Shown: in pieces, positions 16,395 through 25,213 of the stretch
How positions within the stretch are numbered: the first letter of the stretch is position 1
Layout: each line of letters starts with the position of its first letter
From: Treponema sp.
GTDB lineage: Bacteria; Spirochaetota; Spirochaetia; Treponematales; Treponemataceae
Reading direction: 5' to 3'
Assembly (NCBI GenBank): GCA_016293915.1
Contig: JAEDCY010000021.1
Coordinates: 1-43,028, forward strand
DNA length: 43,028 nucleotides
Made by a program: the position numbers and the translations under genes
Notes under the pieces: generated by a model
Seen by the model: only the letters and a program-made list of their open reading frames with translations
Databases searched by the model: none
What the model was told of the DNA's origin: nothing

Positions 16395-17035
16395 TTAATT
16401 GTTCTTATCTGCAAGACCTGCGGCTACAGCAAGCTGCTTGAGTTTTTTGTATACCTTAGAACCGTAGCGTTTAAGGACAACAGGGAGTAAAACAGAATTA
16501 GCAAGCCCATGAGGAATATTGTAAGCTCCACCTAACGAATGTGCAACCGCGTGTACATAACCAACATAAGAACGCGAAAAAGCTCCACCTGCAAGGTGCG
16601 AAGCCATAAGCATATTTCGTCCTTCTACGGCATGAGTAAGTGCATCAACACCAGTTGAAGCAGTAAGCGATTTAGGAAGAGTAAAGGTAACCTTTGGATC
16701 GAGAACTGCAACCTTTGGAATAAGAGGAAAATCGCTCATAGGATATTTATAATTTGTCTTTTCATCTGTGATTACTGCAGTTACAGTAACTTCACTTCCT
16801 GTACCTGCGGTAGTAGGAATAGCAGCAAGAAAAGGAATCTTTCTTCTGATTTCGGGTAAGTGTACGCAGCTGAAAATCAGTAACAAGCATAACAGTAGAA
16901 ATCTTTCTTTTCTTAAATTCAGCCGGCAATTCTTCTATTAAATTCAGAATTTTTGGATCACGATAAGGCAGAAGCGGAATTGCAAGCTTAAAACAGGTTT
17001 GAAAATACGACAATAGATTTTTTTAATACGTTCAT
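16395..17035 (-). pseudogene. Iron-containing alcohol dehydrogenase, decayed
   Basis: Fragments of a group III Fe-dependent alcohol dehydrogenase (normally about 380 residues) remain in different frames. The start is probably the ATG at 17035 behind GAGAGG, but a frameshift follows within 15 codons. The N-terminal piece reads KLAIPLLPYRDPKILNLIEE and RKISTVMLVTDFQL, then about 75 residues including the NAD loop are lost. The next frame resumes with IPFLAAIPTTAGTGSEVT, continues to GVDALTHAVEG, loses about 40 residues, and resumes with HAVAHSLGGAYNIPHGLANS before stopping at LADKNN, some 90 residues early. Two metal-binding His remain, but the enzyme cannot work. Confidence 0.9.
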
Positions 17036-17060
17036 TTTAATCCTCTCTTATTATACGTTA

Positions 17061-17083
17061 TGACAAAATATGACTTTTTGTCA
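17061..17083. promoter_or_regulatory. Palindrome, candidate operator between ADH remnant and hflX
   Basis: TGACAAAA (17061-17068) and TTTTGTCA (17076-17083) form an 8-bp inverted repeat with a 7-nt spacer in the divergent space. It overlaps the promoter region of the old alcohol dehydrogenase and lies upstream of the hflX -35. The regulator is unknown. Confidence 0.4.
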
Positions 17084-17097
17084 AGATGGAAAATTAT

Positions 17098-17126
17098 TTG
17101 CGGAAAGAACACTTTTGAGGTAAACT
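17098..17126 (+). promoter_or_regulatory. Promoter of hflX, near-leaderless
   Basis: TTGCGG (17098-17103), 17-bp spacer, TAAACT (17121-17126), then 8 nt to the ATG at 17135. This supports 17135 rather than the earlier in-frame ATG at 17060 as the start. Confidence 0.5.
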
Positions 17127-17134
17127 TAAAAACA

Positions 17135-18373
17135 ATGATTGATGTAGAGAAAGAAGAAACAGCTCTTCCACGTGCTTTACTTGTGGGTGAGCCTGGAAAT
17201 GATTTACAGGAACTCAAAGGTCTGGTGCTTACACTCGGTATGGATGTAATTCAGCGTCTCACACTTACCCGCATGGAAGTACACCCGGCTTATGGAATTG
17301 GTAAGGGAAAAGCTCAGGAAATCGCTGAACTTGCAAAACAGATAGAAGCCGATTGTATAATTTTTGATTTTAACCTGGAACCTCGAAAGCAGAGAAACTG
17401 GGAAGAACTCTCGGGTATTTCCTGCTTTGACCGCCAGGAAGTTATTATCCGGATTTTTGGACAGCGCGCCCAGACTAAAGAAGCAGTTCTTCAGGTTGAA
17501 CTTGCCCGCCTTTCCTACTCTCTTCCGCGCCTTGCTCACATGAACAAGGATTTTGCAAGACAACGCGGTGGAGCTTTTGGTGCAAAGGGAGCCGGAGAAA
17601 CTCAGCTTGAGCTCGACCAGCGTTTAGTCCGCGAAAGAATCAGTGCTATAAAAAAAGAACTGGCAGAAATCGAGCTTAACCGGCAGACTCAACGCAAGCA
17701 GCGCGACAAGATGCCTTCCTGTGCGCTCGTTGGTTATACGAACGCGGGCAAATCATCTCTTCTCAACGCCCTTACCAACGCCGATGCCTATGTTGAAAAC
17801 AAACTTTTTGCAACTCTGGACCCGCTTACCCGTAAATTGCCTCTAAACGACAGTGCCGGAGTTCTTATTACCGACACAGTTGGATTTATAAGCAATCTTC
17901 CGCACCACCTGATTGATGCCTTTAAGTCTACTCTCGAAGAAGCTGTTTACGCAGACCTGCTTTTGCTGGTCTTAGATTCTTCGGACCCGGAAGCAGAAGC
18001 CCAGTATGAGACAGTTTGCTCAGTTCTTGAAGATATCGGTGCAGATAAAAATCCGCGTCTTATTCTTTTGAACAAAGTTGATAAAGCAGAAGATGAAAAG
18101 CATACTCTGCAAAAGCTTCGTCTCAAATTCCCTGATGCAATTCTGATAAGTGCAAAAGAAGAAATCGGCTTCCTCGACCTTAAAACAAAGATTTACGAAC
18201 TTCTTTATGGTGAAGTCGCAGACTATATTCTTCCGGTTACCCAGAGTGCCCTTATAAACGAGCTTAAAAAGGCTGGCTGTATAGAAAAAGAAGAATGGCT
18301 TGATGACGGTGTACATATTACAGCACGTGCAACGGGACGTCTTGCAGCACTACTTTCACCTTTTGCAAAATAA
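17135..18373 (+). CDS. hflX: GTPase HflX
   Basis: Ribosome-associated GTPase of 412 residues, which splits stalled or stressed 70S ribosomes in other bacteria. It has the HflX N-terminal domain (ALLVGEPG; HPAYGIGKGKAQEI; IIFDFNLEPRKQRNWEE; the QTKEAVLQVELARLSYSLPRL stretch; GGAFGAKGAGETQLELD) and a G domain with G1 GYTNAGKSS (about 200-208), G2 TLDPLTR, G3 DTVGFI and G4 NKVD. The reading frame extends 25 codons upstream to 17060, but those residues lack family similarity and a promoter falls inside them, so I start at 17135. The next gene follows 10 bp after the stop. Confidence 0.93.
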   Translation: MIDVEKEETALPRALLVGEPGNDLQELKGLVLTLGMDVIQRLTLTRMEVHPAYGIGKGKAQEIAELAKQIEADCIIFDFNLEPRKQRNWEELSGISCFDRQEVIIRIFGQRAQTKEAVLQVELARLSYSLPRLAHMNKDFARQRGGAFGAKGAGETQLELDQRLVRERISAIKKELAEIELNRQTQRKQRDKMPSCALVGYTNAGKSSLLNALTNADAYVENKLFATLDPLTRKLPLNDSAGVLITDTVGFISNLPHHLIDAFKSTLEEAVYADLLLLVLDSSDPEAEAQYETVCSVLEDIGADKNPRLILLNKVDKAEDEKHTLQKLRLKFPDAILISAKEEIGFLDLKTKIYELLYGEVADYILPVTQSALINELKKAGCIEKEEWLDDGVHITARATGRLAALLSPFAK

Positions 18374-18383
18374 AGAGAATAAA

Positions 18384-18899
18384 ATGGACAGTAAATTCGA
18401 CAGCAAAGAGAGCAAGGACAATACCTTACTTAATAAAATTCTTTTGTGCATTATAGCTGGTATTCTTGCTTTTATTTTGATTGGCACAATTATAGGTCTA
18501 GCCGGAAAAAAGAACAAAACTCCACAGGCTCTGATTTCACAGGGAAAAGCGGTTAGTCTTATGGCACCTTCCAACACAAGAGAAATCTCTTATTTTGAAC
18601 TTGGTACCATTCGTATTTCCTGTGCTTCCGCAGATTCAGAAGAAGGCGGCTCTCTTATGGTTATTACTCCATGGCTTGCCTACCCTGCCGGCGACACTGT
18701 TTTTTATGAAGAGCTTTCACGAAAGAGCGGTTCTATTAAAGGAATTTTTCAGGCTTATTTTTCTGCCCGTACAAAGAATCAGCTTCTTACCGAAACCGAA
18801 GAGAAAATTGTTGAAATTATAATAGAAGAAATCAACTCGGATCTTGCTCTGGGCAAAATCAGCAGTATATACTTTACTGATTATCTTTTTCTGGAATGA
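18384..18899 (+). CDS. FliL-like membrane protein
   Basis: A 171-residue protein with a short cytoplasmic N-terminus, one membrane helix (about 19-40) and a periplasmic domain. The C-terminal half (LLTETEEKIVEIIIEEINS, LALGKISSIYFTDYLFLE) follows the FliL pattern in which a final helix and strand end in VYFT-type residues. FliL proteins sit at the flagellar stator or, as stomatin-like relatives, elsewhere in the membrane; no flagellar genes lie nearby, so a flagellar role is not implied. The start at 18384 has AAAGAG upstream and follows hflX by 10 bp; longer readings overlap hflX. Confidence 0.6.
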   Translation: MDSKFDSKESKDNTLLNKILLCIIAGILAFILIGTIIGLAGKKNKTPQALISQGKAVSLMAPSNTREISYFELGTIRISCASADSEEGGSLMVITPWLAYPAGDTVFYEELSRKSGSIKGIFQAYFSARTKNQLLTETEEKIVEIIIEEINSDLALGKISSIYFTDYLFLE

Positions 18900-18918
18900 C
18901 ATACATAACGAAAAGTTA

Positions 18919-18924
18919 TATAAT
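18919..18924 (+). promoter_or_regulatory. -10 box of the glycosyltransferase gene, near-leaderless
   Basis: TATAAT, 9 nt before the ATG at 18934, with TGACAT 16 bp upstream as a partial -35 (18897-18902), inside the end of the previous gene. This argues for 18934 rather than an upstream TTG start. Confidence 0.5.
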
Positions 18925-18933
18925 AAATTCATT

Positions 18934-20148
18934 ATGACAATCGCATTATTTTCTGACAGTTACCTTCCAACAAAATCTGGAATTGTAACTGTAGTTGTAC
19001 AGCTTCAAGAACAGTTAAAAAAGATGGGACACAAGGTTATTCTTGTCACGGTAGAAACAACAGATGAATACGAAACTTACGATCCTGATATTTATAGAAC
19101 AAAATCTGTTGCCTTAGGTCTTGGAACAGACCAGTTTTTAAGTATTCCCGCAATGCATCCTTTAATCAAATATCTTAAAAGCAATAAAGTAGATATCATT
19201 CACTGTCACACAGAATTTGGTTTGGGAAAAGCCGGTCTTCGTGCAGCAAAAATTTTAAAAATACCAGCAATCTGTACTACTCACACAATGTGGACAGATT
19301 TCTATAAATACTATCTTGCCTTTGGTAAATTAATCTCTCCAAAAATCATAAATGGAATTATGAAAAAATATTATGGAAAGTTTAATTCTCTGATTGGAGT
19401 TTCAACAAAGGCACGTAATTACTTTAAGCAGCCGGGAATGCTTCCTGACATTCCTTCTGTAATTATTCCAAATGCAATTGATAAAGAAAAATTCCAGAAA
19501 ACCCATATATCAGATGAAGAAAAACAAGCTCTTCGTAAATCTTATGGCATTAAACCGGATGAAACAATGCTTCTTTTTGTAGGAAGAATTGGTGAAGAAA
19601 AACGCGTTCTCGAACTTATGCAGGTTTGCCAGAATGTAATCAAAAAGAATCCAAAAATCAAAATGGTATTTGTAGGAAACGGGCCTGCCTATGAAGATAT
19701 GCTGAAAAAAGGAGAGCAGGAAATCAAAGCCAAAAGCATTATTTTTACAGGCTTTATTGAGTGGACAAAGGTTAGTGAATACTATGAAAGCGCTGATATC
19801 TTTGTTACAACATCCCTTTCTGAAATGCATTCTATGACTATCCTTGAAGCTCAGCTTTCAGGGCTTCCTATTATTGTTCGCCGTGACGAAAGTTATCTTG
19901 ATTCTGTTTTCGAAGGAGTGAACGGCTATCTCACAGATTCTGAAGAGGAAATGGAAAAGAAGATTCTTGAACTTGCGGGCGACAAAGAAAAAATTGAAGC
20001 CTTTGGTCAAAAAAGCCTTGAGATTACAAAAAGATTCAGTATTGAAACTCATGTAAAAAAGACTATTAAAGTTTATGAAGAAGTTATTAAAGCTTATCCG
20101 GGTCGTATTGATGACCTGGCAGTAATGAAGGAAATAGAGGATTATTAA
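18934..20148 (+). CDS. GT4 glycosyltransferase, diacylglycerol glucosyltransferase-like
   Basis: A 404-residue GT-B fold glycosyltransferase of family GT4. The N-terminus TIALFSDSYLPTKSGIVTVV, IIHCHTEFGLGKAGL, CTTHTMWTDFYKYY and PNAIDKEKF, and the C-terminal donor site LLFVGRIGEEKR with FVTTSLSEMHSMTILEA (the EX7E type motif), resemble the processive or monoglucosyl diacylglycerol glucosyltransferases that make membrane glycolipids in Borrelia, mollicutes and streptococci. The acceptor is therefore probably diacylglycerol at the inner face of the membrane, but the identity is inferred. The start at 18934 begins directly with the first Rossmann strand. The pepF start follows 3 bp after its stop. 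Confidence 0.82.
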   Translation: MTIALFSDSYLPTKSGIVTVVVQLQEQLKKMGHKVILVTVETTDEYETYDPDIYRTKSVALGLGTDQFLSIPAMHPLIKYLKSNKVDIIHCHTEFGLGKAGLRAAKILKIPAICTTHTMWTDFYKYYLAFGKLISPKIINGIMKKYYGKFNSLIGVSTKARNYFKQPGMLPDIPSVIIPNAIDKEKFQKTHISDEEKQALRKSYGIKPDETMLLFVGRIGEEKRVLELMQVCQNVIKKNPKIKMVFVGNGPAYEDMLKKGEQEIKAKSIIFTGFIEWTKVSEYYESADIFVTTSLSEMHSMTILEAQLSGLPIIVRRDESYLDSVFEGVNGYLTDSEEEMEKKILELAGDKEKIEAFGQKSLEITKRFSIETHVKKTIKVYEEVIKAYPGRIDDLAVMKEIEDY

Positions 20149-20151
20149 TAT

Positions 20152-21969
20152 ATGTGTGCAAAGACTATACCAGCCAGAAAAGACGTTCCAGCAAAAGACA
20201 AATGGGATTTATCATCAATCTATAAATCTGATGATGAATGGGAAAAAGCCTTAAAATCCCTTCCAGAGCTTACAAAAAAAGCAGCTGCCTACAAAGGCCG
20301 CCTTGGTGAATCTGCAATAACACTGCTTGCAGCCCTTAAAGAACTGGAAGCCGCAAACCTTGTTATGGAAACTGTTTATCATTATGCCTCTCTCCAGCAC
20401 GAAGCAGATGAAGATGATTCTAAGGCTACGGACCGCGACGGTCGTGCTATGATGGCTTACACAGAGATGCAGGCGGAACTCAGTTTTGTTGATCCTGAAA
20501 TTCAGGAAATTGATGAAACAAAGCTTCGTAAATGGATAAGCACAAAAGAATTCGCAGATTATCGCATTTATATAGAAAAACTTTTACACTTTAAGCAATA
20601 TATTCTAAGCGAAAAAGAAGAACGCATTCTTTCTCTTGCTATGCAGCCTGGACAAACTGCAGAAACTGCCTTCAGCGTACTTACTAATGTAGATATGAAT
20701 AAAACCTTCGGAACTGTAACCGAAGACGGCGAAGAAAAACAGCTTACAGAAACCACCTGGGGAGTTTTCATGCATTCTCAGGACCGTAAGGTACGAGAAG
20801 AAGCTTATAAAAAATTCTATGCAAAATACGAAGAGCACCAGAACACTATTGCAGCCCTTTACGCCGGCTCTGTTAATCAGGATGTTTTCAGCATGCGCGC
20901 CCGGGGCTACAAGAGCTCTCTCGAAATGGCACTCTATGGCAACAAAGTTCCAGTCGCTGTTTATCATAACTTAATCGACTGTGTACATCAGAATCTTCCG
21001 GCCCTCCACGACTATTACAAACTGCGCCGCGAAGTCCTTGGGCTTGCTAAGGGAGAACTCCGCCATTACGACGTATACGTGCCATTAGTTAAATCAGTAA
21101 AATCAAACACAACTTATGAACAGGCCGTAGAACTCTGCCGTGCCGCACTCGCGCCGCTCGGAGCCGAATACACCAACCGGCTCTGCGCTGGTCTTTTAAA
21201 CGGTTGGGCAGACCGCTACGAAAATATCGGAAAACGAAGCGGTGCCTTCAGCTCAGGCTGTTACGTTGGAAATCCATATATTCTGCTTAATTACAACGAA
21301 GAAAACATCCGCGACGTGTTCACTATGGCACACGAAGGCGGACACAGTATGCACAGCTGGTATTCTGTTCACAATAATCCTTTTATGTGCTACGACTACA
21401 CGATTTTCGAAGCTGAAGTTGCCTCGACCTTCAACGAAGAACTGCTTTTTGAATACCTTTATAAAAACGCAAAAGATGAAGAAATGAAAAAATATCTTCT
21501 TTCTATGCGTGCAGATGATATTCTTGCAACCCTCTTCCGCCAGACAATGTTTGCCGAGTTCGAACTTAAAGCTCACGAATTCGTAGAAAATGGTACTCCT
21601 CTCACCGCAGAATTGCTCCGCAAGACTTACCGCGAACTTCTGGAGCTTTACTTTGGTCCTGAAATGACTTTTGAAGCCAACAGCGACATGGAAGGCCTTA
21701 GAATTCCTCATTTCTATACTGCCTTTTATGTTTATAAATACGCGACAGGTATTTCTGCGGCTCTTGCCCTTGCTAAACGCGTAACAAATGGCGGAGAAGC
21801 CGAACGTGAAGATTACTTTAAGTTCCTCAAGAGCGGCGGTTCACGTTATCCTATTGAAAGCCTTAAAATTGCAGGCGTAGATATGGCAAAAACAGAACCT
21901 GTTCAGGCTGCCTGTGATGAATTCAAAAAAATCATTGCGGATTTGAATAAACTGTTCCATAATAATTAA
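20152..21969 (+). CDS. pepF: Oligoendopeptidase F (M3 family metallopeptidase)
   Basis: A 605-residue cytoplasmic zinc peptidase that trims oligopeptides of roughly 7-17 residues. The zinc motif is HEGGH within MAHEGGHSMHSWY (His394, Glu395, His398), and the third ligand lies in FEAEVASTFNE about 25 residues later. The N-terminal helical region (KWDLSSIYKSDDEWEKALKSL) and C-terminal YKYATGISAALALAKRV match PepF of the firmicute/spirochaete type at full length. It is transcribed with the upstream glycosyltransferase; the likely ribosome-binding GAGG is unusually far from the ATG, so translational coupling is plausible. Confidence 0.94.
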   Translation: MCAKTIPARKDVPAKDKWDLSSIYKSDDEWEKALKSLPELTKKAAAYKGRLGESAITLLAALKELEAANLVMETVYHYASLQHEADEDDSKATDRDGRAMMAYTEMQAELSFVDPEIQEIDETKLRKWISTKEFADYRIYIEKLLHFKQYILSEKEERILSLAMQPGQTAETAFSVLTNVDMNKTFGTVTEDGEEKQLTETTWGVFMHSQDRKVREEAYKKFYAKYEEHQNTIAALYAGSVNQDVFSMRARGYKSSLEMALYGNKVPVAVYHNLIDCVHQNLPALHDYYKLRREVLGLAKGELRHYDVYVPLVKSVKSNTTYEQAVELCRAALAPLGAEYTNRLCAGLLNGWADRYENIGKRSGAFSSGCYVGNPYILLNYNEENIRDVFTMAHEGGHSMHSWYSVHNNPFMCYDYTIFEAEVASTFNEELLFEYLYKNAKDEEMKKYLLSMRADDILATLFRQTMFAEFELKAHEFVENGTPLTAELLRKTYRELLELYFGPEMTFEANSDMEGLRIPHFYTAFYVYKYATGISAALALAKRVTNGGEAEREDYFKFLKSGGSRYPIESLKIAGVDMAKTEPVQAACDEFKKIIADLNKLFHNN

Positions 21970-21988
21970 TTATTATGGAGAACATTTT

Positions 21989-23962
21989 ATGAAACGTATT
22001 GCTTTATTCGTTCATAATCTTACAGTTGAATATTCACTTACCATAGCTCAAGGTGTCGCTTCATATTTTAATCAGGATAAAGACGTAAAGCTCGTGCTTG
22101 CACAAACTAACCAGCCTTTTTACCACCCCGGGCTTTACGGATATCAATACTGGACATCTGCAGAGCTTCTCAAAACAGAAGATATAGACTTAATTATGAT
22201 AGTCACCAGTGCCTATCAAACTTTTATTTCTCCAGAAGAATTAATAGACTTTCTTAGACCTTTTACAAAAAAGCCTATTGTTTCAATAGCTTCAGACCTT
22301 CCTTTTGATAATATTCATTATACATTTTGTGACTGTGAAAAAGCCTATGATCAGGTTATTGATCATCTTATAAAAAAACATGGTTGTAAAAACATCGGAT
22401 TTCTTTCCGCTGCTGCAACCTCCTCAAAAGAAGGAAGTTCACGTTTAAATGCTTTCAAAAAAGCACTTAAAAATCATAAACTCGAATATAATCCTGATAA
22501 TGAAATTGAAGCCTTTTTTATCCGCGAAGCCGCATTTAACATCACTCTTAACAAATATAAATCCAAAAAAGATGTAAAAGTTGATGCTTTTGTAGCTGCC
22601 AATGACCTTATGGCAGAAGGTTGTATGAAAGCCTTGCAGTCGCTTGGCTTAAAAGTTCCAAAAGATGTAAAGATTATTGGCTTTGATGATACAGTTCGGG
22701 CATCATTTACATCTCCTTCTCTTTCTACAATCAACCAGAATATTGCAGCTCAGGGATACGCCGCTGCAGAAGTTGCCCATAAAATCCTGCTTGGAGAAAA
22801 AGTTCCCCGCAAAACCAGTATTTTTGCTGAACCCGTTTACCGTCAATCCTGTGGCTGTGTAAAAACAAATAATACAGCATTTACCTGCTTCAATCAGGAA
22901 GGTAATCCAGTAGAAAATCATAACATTAATTCCAGAACGATAGAAGAATATACAGAATCTTCAAAAGATATAGTTGCAATTTATTCTTTAATTGATACTT
23001 TCTATACAAATCACACTCTGCAGGAGCTTTTCAACTCTCTTACAGAAATAACTTCACAGATGAAATTTGAATCTATGGCTGTTGTTCTTTATGAAAAACC
23101 TCTTTATTTCAAAAAGAGCGATCCTATTATTATTCCGGATAAAGCTTTTCTCAGGGTTTATATTGAAAAAAATCAGCAGATTATTCCTTATGATGAAAAA
23201 GGCATCGAAACAAATCCTCATAAACAGCTTATTCCAGAGTCAATTAAGTCAACTCTTAGAGGAACTTTTATTGTTCATCCTATTTTTTCAGGCGAAAAAC
23301 AGTACGGTTATCTGATTGTAAAACCGAGTAACTTAAAGTTCCAGATGCATCATGTTTATCTCAAACTGATTATAAATGCCATTGCCAATGCTTACGATTT
23401 TACTCAGGCTCTTACAAAAAACGAAATACTATCTACAAAAAATGAAAAGCTTCTTAAAAGCAATCAGGAGCTTAACTTTCAAAACAGCATTGATGAGCTT
23501 ACACAGGTTCTTAACCGCCGCGGCTTTATGGATAAGGCCGAAAAAGAACTTAAAAGAGCCGCAAAAGCCGGCCAAAGCGGAATGGTATTCTTTGCCGATA
23601 TGGATGGGCTCAAAAAAATCAATGATACTTATGGTCATAGGGTTGGAGACCTTGCAATTCAAACCGAAGCCCGTGTTCTTTCAGATGCCTTCCGTACAAC
23701 AGACATTGTTGGCCGTTTAAGTGGTGATGAATTTGCAATTTTATCTACGGGGATAACAAAAAACTATATCTCTACAATCAGAAGTCGAATAGAACAGTTA
23801 AATCTGATTTATTCTCAGGAAGCCGGTCTGCCCCTGACGCTTTCTTTAAGCCTTGGAAATGTTTCTTTCACCCCAGGCAAAGCTAACCTTGATACTCTTC
23901 TTTCTAAGGCCGATCAGAAACTCTATAAAGAAAAAGAATTAAAGCACGCTTCACGCCAATAA
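21989..23962 (+). CDS. Diguanylate cyclase with cytoplasmic LacI-type sugar-binding sensor
   Basis: A 657-residue protein without signal peptide or membrane segment. Residues about 1-285 are a periplasmic-binding-protein-like domain of the LacI/GalR effector type (IALFVHNLTVEYSLTIAQGV, KNIGFLSAAATSSKEGSSR, VDAFVAANDLMAEGCMKAL, VPKDVKIIGFDDTVRA) lacking the DNA-binding HTH. A middle part (about 315-470) is GAF-like and leads into a coiled linker. The C-terminus (about 495-655) is a GGDEF domain with LTQVLNRRGF, ADMDGLKKINDTYGHRVGD and active-site SGDEF near 578-582. An I-site RTTD precedes it, so product inhibition is likely. It probably makes c-di-GMP in response to an intracellular sugar or nucleoside. 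GGAG lies before the ATG. Confidence 0.88.
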   Translation: MKRIALFVHNLTVEYSLTIAQGVASYFNQDKDVKLVLAQTNQPFYHPGLYGYQYWTSAELLKTEDIDLIMIVTSAYQTFISPEELIDFLRPFTKKPIVSIASDLPFDNIHYTFCDCEKAYDQVIDHLIKKHGCKNIGFLSAAATSSKEGSSRLNAFKKALKNHKLEYNPDNEIEAFFIREAAFNITLNKYKSKKDVKVDAFVAANDLMAEGCMKALQSLGLKVPKDVKIIGFDDTVRASFTSPSLSTINQNIAAQGYAAAEVAHKILLGEKVPRKTSIFAEPVYRQSCGCVKTNNTAFTCFNQEGNPVENHNINSRTIEEYTESSKDIVAIYSLIDTFYTNHTLQELFNSLTEITSQMKFESMAVVLYEKPLYFKKSDPIIIPDKAFLRVYIEKNQQIIPYDEKGIETNPHKQLIPESIKSTLRGTFIVHPIFSGEKQYGYLIVKPSNLKFQMHHVYLKLIINAIANAYDFTQALTKNEILSTKNEKLLKSNQELNFQNSIDELTQVLNRRGFMDKAEKELKRAAKAGQSGMVFFADMDGLKKINDTYGHRVGDLAIQTEARVLSDAFRTTDIVGRLSGDEFAILSTGITKNYISTIRSRIEQLNLIYSQEAGLPLTLSLSLGNVSFTPGKANLDTLLSKADQKLYKEKELKHASRQ

Positions 23963-24015
23963 AACTGTTCTGGCAAACTTTTTCTAAAGTTATCCTTATT
24001 TTCTTCCGATATTAA

Positions 24016-24035
24016 TAGTGTAATATTATACACTA
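24016..24035. promoter_or_regulatory. Palindrome upstream of adenosine deaminase
   Basis: TAGTGTA (24016-24022) and TACACTA (24029-24035) are inverted with a 6-nt AT spacer, directly upstream of the -35 of the add promoter. It is a candidate operator for nucleoside-responsive control; the regulator is unknown. Confidence 0.45.
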
Positions 24036-24036
24036 A

Positions 24037-24065
24037 TTGCAATAACTTCTGAACCGTGATAAAAT
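24037..24065 (+). promoter_or_regulatory. Promoter of adenosine deaminase gene
   Basis: TTGCAA (24037-24042), 17-bp spacer, TAAAAT (24060-24065). It leaves a short leader with AGGAG nine bases before the GTG start at 24101, a conventional arrangement unlike the leaderless promoters nearby. Confidence 0.6.
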
Positions 24066-24100
24066 TAAGTCGGGTGCAAAAAAGTTAGGAGATGATTATA

Positions 24101-25117
24101 GTGAACAAGTCAGAATTTAAAGCATTTTTATCAGCCGTTCCAAAGGCAGAACTGCACCTACATCTGGAAGCAGTAATTTCTCTCAGCGGAATCAAAAAGC
24201 TTTACAAAAATAAATTCGGAAAAGAAATGACAAAAGAAGAGCAGAAAGAGCTTTTCTCATATAATGATTTGAACGGTTTTATTCAGTCATTCTTAAAAAT
24301 TCAGGGAATGTATTCTTCTGTAAACGATTTTACGATTGTATTCGATGAACTGGAAAAATATCTTGTAAAAAACGGAATTACATATACAGAAGTTTTCTTT
24401 GCACCTACTTCCTTCCTAAAAATGGGCTTCAAATATGAAGATATGGTAAAAATCTTCCACGAAAAAATCAGCAAGATTAAGGAAAAACGTGGAATTACTG
24501 TAAAACTTCTTATGGATGTTTCGCGTACCTTTGGTTGCGAAAATGCTATGCACAATTACGAGCTTTTGAATCAGTTCCCTTGCGAAGATATCATTGGTAT
24601 TGGTCTTGGTGGAGCAGAATCAAAAGGTCCTGCAAAAGACTTTGCCCCAGTTTATGAGCGCGCTCTTAAAGAAGGCTGGCATGCTGTTGTTCACGCCGGT
24701 GAGGATGTTGGGCCAGAAAGCATCTGGGATTCCATCAACTATCTTCATGCAGAACGTATTGGTCACGGAATTACTGCCATCCAGGATGAAAAATTGATGG
24801 AAGAGCTTAAAAAGACTAAGCTTCCTATTGAGATTTGTATCACCTCAAATACATTTACAAAGAAAATTGTTCAGAAGGCAAAGGATCACCCGGTTCGTGC
24901 TTTCTACGACAAAGGAATTGCCGTTAACATCAATACTGATGACCCGGTTTTCTTTAAGACAACACTGCTTGATGAACTTTGGATTTGTCACAAAGATTTG
25001 AACTTTACGATGGCCGAAATCAAGGATCTTGTTAAGAACAGCTTCCTCCAGTCCTTCATGAGCGATTCAGAAAAGAAAAAAGCAGTAGCCGCTGTTGACG
25101 CTGCCTGGAATATTTAG
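24101..25117 (+). CDS. add: Adenosine deaminase
   Basis: Zinc-dependent purine deaminase of 338 residues, converting adenosine or deoxyadenosine to inosine in nucleoside salvage. The TIM-barrel metal and catalytic motifs are in place: KAELHLHLEA (His18, His20), GLGGAESKGP, VVHAGED with the metal His and catalytic Glu, RIGHG, and INTDDP. The usual HLHLEG is HLHLEA here. I start at GTG 24101 because AGGAG is nine bases upstream; the ATG at 24092 abuts the AGGAG and cannot use it. Single-gene unit. Confidence 0.93.
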   Translation: MNKSEFKAFLSAVPKAELHLHLEAVISLSGIKKLYKNKFGKEMTKEEQKELFSYNDLNGFIQSFLKIQGMYSSVNDFTIVFDELEKYLVKNGITYTEVFFAPTSFLKMGFKYEDMVKIFHEKISKIKEKRGITVKLLMDVSRTFGCENAMHNYELLNQFPCEDIIGIGLGGAESKGPAKDFAPVYERALKEGWHAVVHAGEDVGPESIWDSINYLHAERIGHGITAIQDEKLMEELKKTKLPIEICITSNTFTKKIVQKAKDHPVRAFYDKGIAVNINTDDPVFFKTTLLDELWICHKDLNFTMAEIKDLVKNSFLQSFMSDSEKKKAVAAVDAAWNI

Positions 25118-25120
25118 CGG

Positions 25121-25205
25121 TTAGCTATTAGCAAAAAGGGGAAAGCCTTCCCCTCGCTCGCACTTCGTTGCTCGCTACCCCTTCTCCTAGGGGGATAGCC
25201 CCCTA
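25121..25205. repeat. Palindrome-rich spacer with a lone GTTAGCTATTAGC arm
   Basis: The spacer starts with GTTAGCTATTAGC, the same word that flanks the four-helix gene at 35.4-35.8 kb. A hairpin GGGGAA-AGCC-TTCCCC (25138-25153) follows, then GCTCGC repeats, then TAGGGGG-ATAG-CCCCCTA (25188-25205), ending 8 bp before the methyltransferase ATG. The last hairpin occupies the place where a ribosome-binding site would be. The spacer looks like nested insertion debris. Confidence 0.6.
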
Positions 25206-25213
25206 AGACCCCC

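Noticed and set aside
24037..24100. Purine riboswitch upstream of adenosine deaminase
   Set aside because: The leader is only about 30 nt and lacks the three-way-junction consensus.
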